Assembly (NCBI GenBank): GCA_023898405.1 | Contig: CP060221.1 | Coordinates: forward strand, 1,178,001-1,242,000 | DNA length: 64,000 bases | Direction of reading: 5' to 3' | Source of the DNA: Myxococcales bacterium | Lineage (GTDB): Bacteria; Myxococcota; UBA727; JABDBI01 | Part shown: one piece after another, positions 35,767 through 43,570 of the stretch | Position numbering within the stretch: the first letter of the stretch is position 1 | Layout of the letters: each line of letters begins with the position of its first letter | Position numbers and translations under genes: made by a program | Notes under the pieces: generated by a model | Databases searched by the model: none | What the model was told of the DNA's origin: nothing | Seen by the model: the letters and a program-made list of their open reading frames with translations, nothing else

Positions 35767-36430
35767 ACTCTTACTCATCCTATGGGTTTCACTTAAAGTC
35801 GCTTGTTTGAGCAGCATTATCGTCATGACAATTTCTTTATGCCTAGCTTTACTTTTTGATCGCAAGCACAACAGGTGGCTTAAATTATTAGAAATGCTGA
35901 TTTATATCCCTATGGCCATGCCGCCGGTGGCACTTGGCTATGGACTTTTACTTTTGGTAGGCCCTAAATCTCATTTAGGTGCATGGCTTTATAAACTTAA
36001 TATTGAAATCGCATTTAATTTTTGGGGTGCGGTGCTCGCCGCATCGATGGCTTCTTTGGGAATTGGGGTGCGAACAATGCGCACCGCTTTTTCACACTTG
36101 GATCCGCACTTTAGCGAAATAGCCTGCCTGCATGGAGCTCATTCATGGCAAATTTTTCGCCACATCCAATTGCCACTCCTAAGCCCGTCCTTAGCCGCAG
36201 GATTTTTGTTGGTTTTCATTCGATCTTTGGGTGAATTTGGTGCCACTATTTTTTTGGCAGGCAATACCTTAGGAGAAACGCGAACTTTAGCTCTTGCCAT
36301 TTGGACTAACATGCAAATCCCTGGGCAAGAACAAAACACCAATATTTTGGTTTTCCTATCAATAACTGTTTGTTTTTCAGCTCTATTTTTATCTGAATTG
36401 CTCATAAAAAAATCAGACCGAAATTTTTAG
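35744..36430 (+). CDS. modB: molybdate ABC transporter permease
   Basis: Inner-membrane permease with about five TM segments and the EAA-like loop HGAHSWQIFRHIQLPLL, which contacts the ATPase. FIRSLGEFGATIFLAGN and IPMAMPPVALGYGLLLL are typical ModB stretches. The listed start is TTG 35744, but the GTG at 35756 overlapping the modA stop is equally likely. The ATPase ModC, usually the next gene, is absent: queC follows after 89 bases. The transporter therefore needs an ATPase encoded elsewhere. Confidence 0.9.
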   Translation: MERLVSSELLLILWVSLKVACLSSIIVMTISLCLALLFDRKHNRWLKLLEMLIYIPMAMPPVALGYGLLLLVGPKSHLGAWLYKLNIEIAFNFWGAVLAASMASLGIGVRTMRTAFSHLDPHFSEIACLHGAHSWQIFRHIQLPLLSPSLAAGFLLVFIRSLGEFGATIFLAGNTLGETRTLALAIWTNMQIPGQEQNTNILVFLSITVCFSALFLSELLIKKSDRNF

Positions 36431-36519
36431 AGAGCTTCAACCTCTTTTTAAAAGCATTGCCAAAAGCTTTTCAGATGTTAGAGCGATGGGGCTCCAAATG
36501 ATTTTTTTAGGAATTTATT

Positions 36520-37203
36520 TTGAAAAATGCAGTTGTTTTACTTTCGGGTGGTTTGGATTCCAGTACCACTTTGGCTATTGCTCAGGCTCAAGGTTTTAAT
36601 GTTAAAGCACTGACAATTTTTTATGGTCAACGCAATCAAGTTGAATTAGATGCAGCGCGGCGAGTAGTAAAACATTTTGCTGTGGACAAACATCAGGTCC
36701 TTGATTTGGACCTAAGAGCTTTTGGTGGTTCTTCGCTCACAGATAGCATTGAAGTCCTTGCCCATAGCGAAATATCAAGTGAGGCGATTCCGCAAACCTA
36801 TGTGCCAGCCCGCAACACCATTATGCTATCCTTGGCTCTTGCCTATGCCGAAGTAAACCAAGCTTTTGATATTTTTTTTGGAGCCAATATTCATGATTAC
36901 TCTGGCTATCCTGATTGTCGCCCTCATTACGTAGAGGCTTTTGAGAAAATGGCTAACCTGGCCACTAAAAGCGCTTGTGAAGGTGGCAACAAAATAACTA
37001 TTCATACGCCATTGATCAATCTTACTAAGGCACAGATCATTAAACGCGGTATCGAGCTTGGAGTTGATTATTCCATAACTCACAGCTGCTATGATCCTGT
37101 AGGTGATCGTGCGTGCGGTAGATGTTCCGCTTGTTTTTATCGAACCAAGGGATTTAAGGATGCTGATATTCTAGATCCAACACCTTATGCTGCAACAAAA
37201 TAA
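36520..37203 (+). CDS. queC: 7-cyano-7-deazaguanine synthase
   Basis: Converts 7-carboxy-7-deazaguanine to preQ0 with ATP and ammonia on the queuosine pathway. The PP-loop LLSGGLDSSTTLAIAQ is at the N-terminus, and the C-terminal zinc site reads CYDPVGDRACGRCSACFYR. It starts at TTG with AGGAA upstream. Length (227) is normal. No other queuosine gene is in the window, and I see no clear preQ1 riboswitch in the 89-base leader. Confidence 0.95.
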   Translation: MKNAVVLLSGGLDSSTTLAIAQAQGFNVKALTIFYGQRNQVELDAARRVVKHFAVDKHQVLDLDLRAFGGSSLTDSIEVLAHSEISSEAIPQTYVPARNTIMLSLALAYAEVNQAFDIFFGANIHDYSGYPDCRPHYVEAFEKMANLATKSACEGGNKITIHTPLINLTKAQIIKRGIELGVDYSITHSCYDPVGDRACGRCSACFYRTKGFKDADILDPTPYAATK

Positions 37204-37229
37204 TATAAGAGGCTACCCTTTTCATGGTA

Positions 37230-37255
37230 AAAAACTCTACGAGTTTTTATTTTTC
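37230..37255. terminator. bidirectional terminator between queC and the RING locus
   Basis: AAAAACTC-TAC-GAGTTTTT forms an 8-bp stem with A- and T-runs on both sides. It sits between queC and the convergent small exported gene, overlapping the latter's stop by a few bases. Confidence 0.7.
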
Positions 37256-37699
37256 ACTAGGAAAAGATTGCATCACATTTAAGCATTGCGTGTGAAAAAT
37301 TTTTCCATAATTCCCGTTAAAAAGACCCATTTTTTTTTCAAAAAAATATTCGATGTCGCTTAAAACAAATGGGTCCTTTTTGATCAATTTTTCAAACTCA
37401 TCGAGTTGTTTTAGGCGCCTATTTACATGCTGACTCTTGGTGCTTCCTACCGCCTGGTGGCTGAGTTGGCACAGATAACATCCTAGTTGTTTGGGCAAAA
37501 TCAAACGATAATTTTCGCAGGCTGTCAGTAATATTTTTCGCATAGCTTCATGATTATTTTCGTACGAAAAACTTTTCTCAGACTCTCTCACAGGTTCATC
37601 AATAGCAGCAACTGAATGACTATCTGCGCATACACCAAAAAAAGATATTAATTTACCCAAAAAAATAATCCATAAATATTTAGACTTCATGTTCATCAT
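37247..37699 (-). CDS. exported paralogue of the RING protein, without RING
   Basis: A 150-residue exported protein: a signal peptide (KSKYLWIIFLGKLISFFGVCAD) and a helical domain. The domain aligns with residues 35-125 of the adjacent RING protein: MRKILLTACENYRLILPKQL here against IKKQLIALAQGYKIYLPNQY there, and both continue to a Gly-Ser and a late FF..FC-like region. It therefore arose by tandem duplication but lacks the RING fingers. Three in-frame ATGs (37699, 37696, 37690) compete, the last giving the best signal. It overlaps the RING gene's end by up to 20 bases, indicating co-translation. Function unknown. Confidence 0.6.
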   Translation of the reverse strand: MMNMKSKYLWIIFLGKLISFFGVCADSHSVAAIDEPVRESEKSFSYENNHEAMRKILLTACENYRLILPKQLGCYLCQLSHQAVGSTKSQHVNRRLKQLDEFEKLIKKDPFVLSDIEYFFEKKMGLFNGNYGKIFHTQCLNVMQSFPSEK

Positions 37700-38393
37700 T
37701 TAAAAATACTTTCACAAAATTTTGGCACTCTTTGCGACAAACTGAACAATAGTTGTCGTTGCACTTCTCACACTCAATCATATGATTGCAGTCACAAAAG
37801 AGAATATTGGGCTGGGCATCTTTGCACTTGATACACGATGGACCTAAAGTTTTAATCTCAGCGAACGGCACACTTTGATCAATTTTTGTCCTACACAAAG
37901 GACACTCTCCATCCTCAATTTTTTTTATACAGAGCTCGCACGTTGGCATATGACCGCATGGCAATAAAATATGGCTGGGTTTTTTTTCCCAACATATAGA
38001 GCAGCTCGGTTCAATCAATTGATACTCTTTTTGCAGCTCCATCGTGTCACAAAAATTTTGAAAAAAATTTTTGGCATATTGATCTTCGAACGGCCCCAAA
38101 TCATTCAAAAATTCCCGAGTAATAATTTCATCTTGCTCAGTACCTAAACGTTCTATAAGGTTATCAAGCGCAACTAACTTTCTTAGTTCTTCACGTCGCA
38201 ACTGGGAACCAAAAACTTTATGTAAATACTTTGTGCAAACACACGCGTACTGATTGGGCAAATAAATTTTATAACCTTGAGCTAAAGCTATAAGTTGTTT
38301 TTTTATATTTTCTTTATTGTTTGGATAATCGTGTGACAATAGAGGAAAAGCTAAGAAAAAGAATGCAAAAAAATAATGCAATGGTGTTCTCAA
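37680..38393 (-). CDS. exported tandem RING-finger protein (E3-ligase-like)
   Basis: The protein has a signal peptide, a helical domain shared with the next gene, and two C-terminal RING fingers. Numbering is from a TTG at 38408; the TTG at 38393 is better spaced from AAGG and leaves the signal MRTPLHYFFAFFFLAFPLLS. RING 1 has Cys136, Cys139, Cys151, His153, Cys157, Cys160, Cys169 and Cys172 (CSICWEKKPSHILLPCGHMP onward), very like IAP/MDM2-type C3HC4 RINGs. RING 2 has Cys192, Cys195, Cys207, His209, Cys213, Cys216, Cys221 and Cys224. RINGs of this type act as ubiquitin E3 ligases in eukaryotes. Bacteria lack ubiquitin, so an exported copy suggests an effector. An inverted repeat covers the ribosome-binding site. 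Confidence 0.8.
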   Translation of the reverse strand: MRTPLHYFFAFFFLAFPLLSHDYPNNKENIKKQLIALAQGYKIYLPNQYACVCTKYLHKVFGSQLRREELRKLVALDNLIERLGTEQDEIITREFLNDLGPFEDQYAKNFFQNFCDTMELQKEYQLIEPSCSICWEKKPSHILLPCGHMPTCELCIKKIEDGECPLCRTKIDQSVPFAEIKTLGPSCIKCKDAQPNILFCDCNHMIECEKCNDNYCSVCRKECQNFVKVFLNDEHEV

Positions 38394-38406
38394 AGATAGT
38401 ACCTTC

Positions 38407-38429
38407 AATCCTTCTAAGGGCTTAGGATT
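38407..38429 (-). promoter_or_regulatory. SD-covering inverted repeat at the RING gene
   Basis: On the minus strand AATCCTAAG pairs with CTTAG and AAGGATT (three-base bulge, tiny loop). The A-rich AGGA is in the stem. Depending on which TTG is used, this hairpin either covers the start region or lies just upstream. Confidence 0.4.
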
Positions 38430-38477
38430 AAAACTTCTGAAATAATTAAAATAATCCCCTAGAAAATGAAATTTAAA

Positions 38478-39464
38478 TTACGAATCCGAGTGCTGTTTTT
38501 CATAGGCTTCATTAATTTCTTGGAGAATCGCTTTAAGTGAAACGAGCGGCTTAAAACCAAGATCCTCACGCGCACGCCTATCGTCAATGATCGAAGAAAA
38601 TTTAAGATGCTCAATCTCTCCCACAGGAAAACTCGATTGGCGAGAAAAAAATGTTCCTGCCGTCAGCAGCTTCAGCATTTTTTCCGGCAGCGCAATAGTA
38701 GGGCGACGAAGAGCCTTGATAATGCGTGAAAGCGGAGCAACATCTGGACCTGCAATATTAAATACCCCTCGGGCCTTTGAGTTGAGGCTCAAAATAATAG
38801 CTTTTATCAAATCCGATTCATGTAACAGCTGAAGCATGGGATCAAAACCCAAAATAGTCGGAATGGTATCGAGTTTTAAATAACGCGATGGAGCATTTCT
38901 TAGATGAGGCCCTACTATGTGACATGGCCTTAAAATAATTGTTTGAGTTTTAGGTTGCTTCCAAAAAAATGATTGAACCATCATATCCAAAGATACAAGA
39001 TCCCGAAACTCAGGACTTTTATTGGCGCCATGAAGCTGCGTGTCTTCGTTTAATAAACCTTGGGTATTGGGTGATGGACCATAGAGATTTGCTGTAGATA
39101 GAAAAATAAATTTTTTGACGTTGAGTTGTTCAGCAAGTGTCAATAATTGCGAGGTAGACTCAAGGTTAAAATAATAGGCATTAGCTCTTTTTTTTCTGTG
39201 AATTTGGGGACTTCTGATAATTCCTAAATGAATAATGCTTTGAGGTTTTATCTTTCTTAAAACCTCCAAAGCTGATTTTCTTCTTAGATCCAAAGGGTAG
39301 TGAGAAAGACCTTCGGGGATAGGCTCCAAAGGTCTTCGATCAACTCCAAAAAGACTCAAGCGCTGATCTTTTAATAATTCTTTGACTAAGTTTCTTCCCA
39401 ATGCTCCAGCATTGCCTGTGATAAGCACTCGTTGTGTTTTTGACGAAATTATTTTTTCTTGCAT
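38478..39464 (-). CDS. extended SDR / NAD-dependent epimerase-like protein
   Basis: A Rossmann-fold protein with the NAD-binding motif TGNAGALGRNLV (about 16-27) and the acidic stop of beta-2 in GVDRRPLEP. It resembles sugar epimerase/dehydratase relatives, with the block FIFLSTANLYGPS and the later RPCHIVGPHLR. The usual catalytic Tyr-x3-Lys is not evident: the equivalent region reads FRDLVSLDMMVQSF, so activity may be altered or lost. Length (328) is normal. Its start overlaps the yidD stop by 16 bases, so the two are co-translated. Confidence 0.82.
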   Translation of the reverse strand: MQEKIISSKTQRVLITGNAGALGRNLVKELLKDQRLSLFGVDRRPLEPIPEGLSHYPLDLRRKSALEVLRKIKPQSIIHLGIIRSPQIHRKKRANAYYFNLESTSQLLTLAEQLNVKKFIFLSTANLYGPSPNTQGLLNEDTQLHGANKSPEFRDLVSLDMMVQSFFWKQPKTQTIILRPCHIVGPHLRNAPSRYLKLDTIPTILGFDPMLQLLHESDLIKAIILSLNSKARGVFNIAGPDVAPLSRIIKALRRPTIALPEKMLKLLTAGTFFSRQSSFPVGEIEHLKFSSIIDDRRAREDLGFKPLVSLKAILQEINEAYEKQHSDS

Positions 39465-39682
39465 GGTGGCACCGGATCGAAGCCTCCCTCATGAAAAGGA
39501 TGGCACTTTAGCAATCTTTTAATTGTTAAATACATTCCTAAGAACAGGCCCCCGCTAGAAAACGCTGTGTAAGCATAACTTGAACAAGTTGGATAAAAGC
39601 GGCAACGAGGACCAAGAAGCGGACTGATAAAACGCTGATAACTGCGGATCAATAGCAATACTGAAGTGACAACAAGATTCAT
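39449..39682 (-). CDS. yidD: membrane protein insertion efficiency factor
   Basis: Small (77-aa) YidD protein thought to help YidC insert membrane proteins. The diagnostic sequence is present: SYQRFISPLLGPRCRFYPTC followed by SSYA and the KCHPFHEGGFDPVP ending. Usually found with rpmH-rnpA-yidC, but here it is linked to an SDR gene instead, with a 16-base overlap. The dnaA gene about 15 kb away is likewise separated from those partners. Confidence 0.93.
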   Translation of the reverse strand: MNLVVTSVLLLIRSYQRFISPLLGPRCRFYPTCSSYAYTAFSSGGLFLGMYLTIKRLLKCHPFHEGGFDPVPPCKKK

Positions 39683-39723
39683 GCCATGAGTATGAATGTT
39701 TATTGGGTACGGTAAAGAGAGGC

Positions 39724-40128
39724 TTATTTTTCTACAAGTTCAATTAAAACACCGCTGCTTGATTTGGGATGTATAAAATTTATTTTTGTTTGATGCGCAC
39801 CTGATTGCGGTAAATCATACGTAAGTTTAACCCCTTGGCTTAGAGCCTGCTCACTTGAATTTTTTATATTTGTAGTGGCAAAGGCAACATGGTGTAGACC
39901 TGGTCCTCTTTTTTTGAGAGAAGCCGAAATTTCAGAGTTTTCATTGATGGGCTCTATGAGCTCTATGCAGCTTTGCCCCATTTTGATAAAAGCTGTTCGA
40001 ATTCCTCTCTCAGGCACTTCCTCTATGTGGGAAATTTTTAGTCCAAGTGCCTGTTCATAAAAATCTTTCACATCATCAATGCGGTTGACGGTTATGGCAA
40101 TGTGATCGATATGTGAGATGTTAGTCAT
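39724..40128 (-). CDS. mce: methylmalonyl-CoA epimerase
   Basis: Interconverts (R)- and (S)-methylmalonyl-CoA on the propionate/succinate route. A 134-residue glyoxalase-fold protein with the opening HIDHIAITV, the central IRTAFIKMGQSCIELIEP and the HHVAFAT stretch that supplies metal ligands. The pattern and length fit Mce better than lactoylglutathione lyase. Methylmalonyl-CoA mutase and propionyl-CoA carboxylase are not in the window. Confidence 0.88.
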   Translation of the reverse strand: MTNISHIDHIAITVNRIDDVKDFYEQALGLKISHIEEVPERGIRTAFIKMGQSCIELIEPINENSEISASLKKRGPGLHHVAFATTNIKNSSEQALSQGVKLTYDLPQSGAHQTKINFIHPKSSSGVLIELVEK

Positions 40129-40140
40129 GGTATTACTCCG

Positions 40141-41298
40141 GTGTTAGCTATGTTTCGTTTGCTAAATGTTTTTGTTTACACGTTTTTATTTATTTTAACT
40201 GCTTGTGTTCCTGCCACTAAAAACATACAAATTCTTGCTCCTTCTTCCTTTGAGGAGCCTCGAAATTTTACCCCTCCGCCAACGCCAGATGCTTCGGAAA
40301 ATCAATCTGCTTCTGATAAACCCCCACGCAGAATTTTTTTTCAACGAATAGAAGTTTCTATTCCGCTAGACTTGCCAGAAGGATCGGGCTTATTAAATGC
40401 TGATGTATATCGCCCAGAAAAAAAGTCGCTCCCAAAAACACTTGTAATCATTGTGCCTGGTTCGGGAAATATATCTCGTAGAGGGGAAACTGCCGGAGAT
40501 GGTATCGACAGCTATGAGGAGCCTGTCGAACTCAGTTCTAGTTGGGCTCATGCTTTGGTAGAACAGGGCTATTTTGTCTTGAGCTATGACAAACGCACAT
40601 GCACAAAAGCTATCAGTACTTTATGTCAGAACAATCCACAAAAAGATATCGAGGAACAAGGTATAACTGCTTTAGCTCGAGACCTTGACCAAGTTTATGA
40701 ATATGCAAAATCAAAACTTACTTTAAACGACAAAAATGTTCGGATTGTTTTGTTAACATCCACTCAAGGAGCACAGGTCATCTCCCTTTCTAAAAGCGCT
40801 CAAGATGCAAGTGGCATAGTTCTTTTATCTCCTATTGTTGGCTCTTTGGAAGAAATGTGGGTAACAGGGCTTAATCGCGCATTCGAAGAAAGCAAAGATT
40901 TTCATCGCAAAAATAGATTGGGAAACCAAAAAGAAAGCATGAAAGAATTTTTTAGTTCTTTTAAAGCAGGCAGGTTTCCTGATGGTGCAAATATTCGAGG
41001 AGCAAGCGTACAATTTTGGCGCAGCTGGATAGGAGCAAGTCCTAAAACAATTCCACTGCTTCTTGTGAATAAGCGCCCCATGCTCGCTTTATTCAGCAAC
41101 AAAGATGTGTTTTCTTCACAAGAAATGCTGGGAAACCTAAAAAAATCGAGTGCTGCTCACCCGGAATTTTTGATAAAAAATATTAGTAAGTTCGACCGCA
41201 ATTTTATAGAAGATAATATGATTGCTCAGACTGCAGTTGATGAAGTTGTAACTTTCATACAAAAGCTTCCAACAGTTCGTCTTTTGAATTACTTTTAA
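40141..41298 (+). CDS. alpha/beta-hydrolase-like lipoprotein with altered nucleophile
   Basis: An exported lipoprotein (signal to the lipobox LTAC; the ATG at 40150 is a good alternative start). A Pro-rich spacer and an alpha/beta-hydrolase fold follow, with an oxyanion-type VIVPGSG, then QGYFVLSYDKR. At the nucleophile elbow the usual GxSxG reads TSTQGA, so the catalytic Ser is replaced by Thr or lost. The acid position in LFSNKDVF is kept. It may therefore be a non-catalytic binder or use Thr. It is divergent from mce and stands alone. Confidence 0.7.
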   Translation: MLAMFRLLNVFVYTFLFILTACVPATKNIQILAPSSFEEPRNFTPPPTPDASENQSASDKPPRRIFFQRIEVSIPLDLPEGSGLLNADVYRPEKKSLPKTLVIIVPGSGNISRRGETAGDGIDSYEEPVELSSSWAHALVEQGYFVLSYDKRTCTKAISTLCQNNPQKDIEEQGITALARDLDQVYEYAKSKLTLNDKNVRIVLLTSTQGAQVISLSKSAQDASGIVLLSPIVGSLEEMWVTGLNRAFEESKDFHRKNRLGNQKESMKEFFSSFKAGRFPDGANIRGASVQFWRSWIGASPKTIPLLLVNKRPMLALFSNKDVFSSQEMLGNLKKSSAAHPEFLIKNISKFDRNFIEDNMIAQTAVDEVVTFIQKLPTVRLLNYF

Positions 41299-41634
41299 AT
41301 AGACTAAAAAAACTTTTTTAATACACACAAGAAAAGTTTATGAATTTTACATGTAAGACTGGAGATAGATGCTCTACATTGCTTGCTGATGTAAAACCTA
41401 AACGCTACATCTACGTAATACATAAAAAGATCTCATCTGCTGATAGCTACGATTTTTCTTTTAAGGGCGGCAATCTTCATTAATTGTTATTTTGCTCCTA
41501 AAAGTATGAAATGGCTCATACAGAGTGCTTGGCTTAGAAAGCATACTGTTAGGATTCGATCTTAAAAAAAACGCCCAGTAGGGCGTATTTTATCAAACAG
41601 CGTCAAAATATTTTTTGCTCGCAAAAATTCTGCT
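41299..41634. other. 336-base gap, terminator plus one doubtful ORF
   Basis: A 47-codon frame at 41340-41483 (+) lacks a ribosome-binding site and resembles no family. The terminator at 41563-41592 is the only structure I can support. No operator or promoter is convincing. Confidence 0.3.
41563..41592 (-). terminator. intrinsic terminator of the 330-aa lipoprotein gene
   Basis: ACGCCC-AGTA-GGGCGT is a perfect 6-bp stem. On the minus strand it is followed by TTTTTTT, and on the plus strand by ATTTTAT. Confidence 0.85.
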
Positions 41635-42627
41635 TTATGTATCGATTTCCATCTCTATTTTTGTTTTTTCATTTTTTGTTTCTGCATTATCAGATTCTTT
41701 AATAGCTTCTTCAATAAAACCGCATGCTTTAAAGTGTTCCCCCATGCACTTAGCCAGCTGCTGTTCCTGTTCTTCAAATTTTCCTTGGGTTTTCTCATTT
41801 AATACATTAAATAAGGCATCTATATCTTCGATTTCACAGCTGGCATTTTGATTAATTAAAGTCATAAAACTATTATAATCACTCAGGCACTGAACAAATT
41901 CAGAACCACGAATTTCGGCACACCCTGACAAATTCTTTTTGATATTTTCCTTATTAGTTTTGATCACCTGTTCAATGAGCCCCTTGCTAAATTTCATGTA
42001 AGGATTTTCCATAAATTCTTGGCAGCTTGGAATTTGTTTTTCACCAGTCAAATTACCTTTATCAAATGCTTGACCATTGATTTTTGAGCCCATTTTTTCG
42101 CCGAAAAAATCTCCTTTATCGCCGAAATCTAAACCATTTTTCATGTCTTTAAATTTATTCATCGCCTTTTTAGCAGCGTTAAAAGCAATGCCCTGAAGTT
42201 TAAAGCCCGCCTCTACTGAATTCATAAAATCAAATTCATCCAGGGCTTTATCGATCAAACTCTGTGCCTCTTTGGCTACTTCAGGATCGATAACAGATGC
42301 TGTATCATTCACCTTAGCTTCACTAAGCTCAGCAGGAGGCAACTCGGCAGGCAGTTCATTAAAGGAGGACATATTTCCAGCTGAGACATTCTTCATTGTG
42401 TATCGAGCCAGACCGCCATGGACTGAAATATTCTGAGCCGTATCTTTAATTTCTTTTAGAGTCGCTTTTGAAAGTTGCGGATTATTTTGCATCAATAAGC
42501 TCAGGCTCTCTACTGTTGCCTGGTTTGAAGCAACCCTCGCATTTTCCGAGCTACTAGCTGTATCGCCACATGCACCCATGATCAAAAGCAAGCAGCTTGA
42601 AGCAAAAAAATATATTGTTGTTTTCAT
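41635..42627 (-). CDS. hypothetical lipoprotein, 330 aa
   Basis: The signal MKTTIYFFASSCLLLIMGAC ends in a lipobox Cys at residue 20, so the protein is anchored to a membrane from outside. The mature part is helical and rich in Lys, Glu, Asn and Met, with a Cys pair region (around SCQEFMENPYMKF and SGCAEIRGSEF) that could form disulfides. The end is highly charged (NAETKNEKTKIEMEIDT). I recognise no family. The gene lies 127 bases downstream of the 271-aa membrane protein on the same strand and may be functionally linked. Role unknown. Confidence 0.65.
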   Translation of the reverse strand: MKTTIYFFASSCLLLIMGACGDTASSSENARVASNQATVESLSLLMQNNPQLSKATLKEIKDTAQNISVHGGLARYTMKNVSAGNMSSFNELPAELPPAELSEAKVNDTASVIDPEVAKEAQSLIDKALDEFDFMNSVEAGFKLQGIAFNAAKKAMNKFKDMKNGLDFGDKGDFFGEKMGSKINGQAFDKGNLTGEKQIPSCQEFMENPYMKFSKGLIEQVIKTNKENIKKNLSGCAEIRGSEFVQCLSDYNSFMTLINQNASCEIEDIDALFNVLNEKTQGKFEEQEQQLAKCMGEHFKACGFIEEAIKESDNAETKNEKTKIEMEIDT

Positions 42628-42754
42628 GATTCCCTCTTTTATTAATTAGTTAGAAAGCGAAAAAAGATCTTTTTTTAAAAAATCTTTGCGCGTACTTTAT
42701 TGGCGAAGGAATCTAATAAAATCCGTCATTTGACCGATAAACTATAATTTTTAA

Positions 42755-43570
42755 CTAGCTGGAATGATACAGATGCTGTCTCATCAAGGCTCCGCTATCA
42801 AAAAATAAATAACCTATCAAACTCAGCATTCTTGAAGGCAAACGGGTCGAATAAAGCCCAAGAGTTTCGGCACATCCTGTAATGCAAGCTCCAATAAATG
42901 GCGCCCGCGAGCTAAGACAACTAAAATAGGCAAACTTTTTTAAACTTTTATTTCTCTTGGTATCAAAAAAATTTTTATAAGCTCCTAGAACGTCGGTAAC
43001 TCCACCCGCTATTAAAGCTATCAATGCAATAGGGATATTTTCATAATAAAAAGCCACCAGACCGCAAGTGTCAGACAATAAATTTATTGAGCCACGGGCA
43101 ATAGCCAGTATGGCAAACTTTTTTTTGTTATTTTTTATAGCCTGCTTGGGAAATTGATGAGCGTTCTTTAGATCAACAATACCCTGATAAGCTTGGAAGA
43201 TATTCCCTATCTCGCCGCTTGCTTTTCCTATGGTAGCTAAAATCAAACTTGCCAAAATATTCTGCGACTGTTCTGGGGCAAGCATCAAAGTGCTGATGCT
43301 CGCTGTGTAAAAAATATACTCAAATATCCTTCCCCACAAATAACAAGCTCCAACCTTTTTGCTGTATGAAATCTGCTCCTCATAAACTTCACTTTGAAAC
43401 TCAGTCGCACACTCCATGATTTCTTTTATTTCATCACAACTTATTTCGACGATCCTAATTTCATTGTTACTATCTTCAAATTGAGCTATCTCAGATGCCT
43501 CACCATCTGCCGCAAAAATTTTGACGCCCATCAAAAATACAGCTGCCAAAAAAATCTTTTTTATGATCAT
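42755..43570 (-). CDS. exported membrane protein, 271 aa, unknown
   Basis: A cleavable-looking signal (IIKKIFLAAVFLMGVKIFAAD) precedes an acidic N-terminal segment containing two Cys (SCDEIKEIMEC). About four hydrophobic stretches follow: YIFYTASISTLMLAP, ILASLILATIGKAS, IPIALIALIAGGVTDVLGAY and FIGACITGCAETLG. That pattern fits an envelope protein with several membrane segments. No family is recognised. It has a GGAGTGA ribosome-binding region and is followed by the 330-aa lipoprotein gene. Function unknown. Confidence 0.6.
   Translation of the reverse strand: MIIKKIFLAAVFLMGVKIFAADGEASEIAQFEDSNNEIRIVEISCDEIKEIMECATEFQSEVYEEQISYSKKVGACYLWGRIFEYIFYTASISTLMLAPEQSQNILASLILATIGKASGEIGNIFQAYQGIVDLKNAHQFPKQAIKNNKKKFAILAIARGSINLLSDTCGLVAFYYENIPIALIALIAGGVTDVLGAYKNFFDTKRNKSLKKFAYFSCLSSRAPFIGACITGCAETLGLYSTRLPSRMLSLIGYLFFDSGALMRQHLYHSS

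Noticed and set aside
36431..36519. Possible preQ1 riboswitch before queC
   Set aside because: AGAG...CTCT pairing is present, but the conserved loop and A-rich tail of known classes are not convincing.
41340..41483. 47-codon ORF after the hydrolase lipoprotein
   Set aside because: Weak ribosome-binding site and no recognisable features; likely chance.
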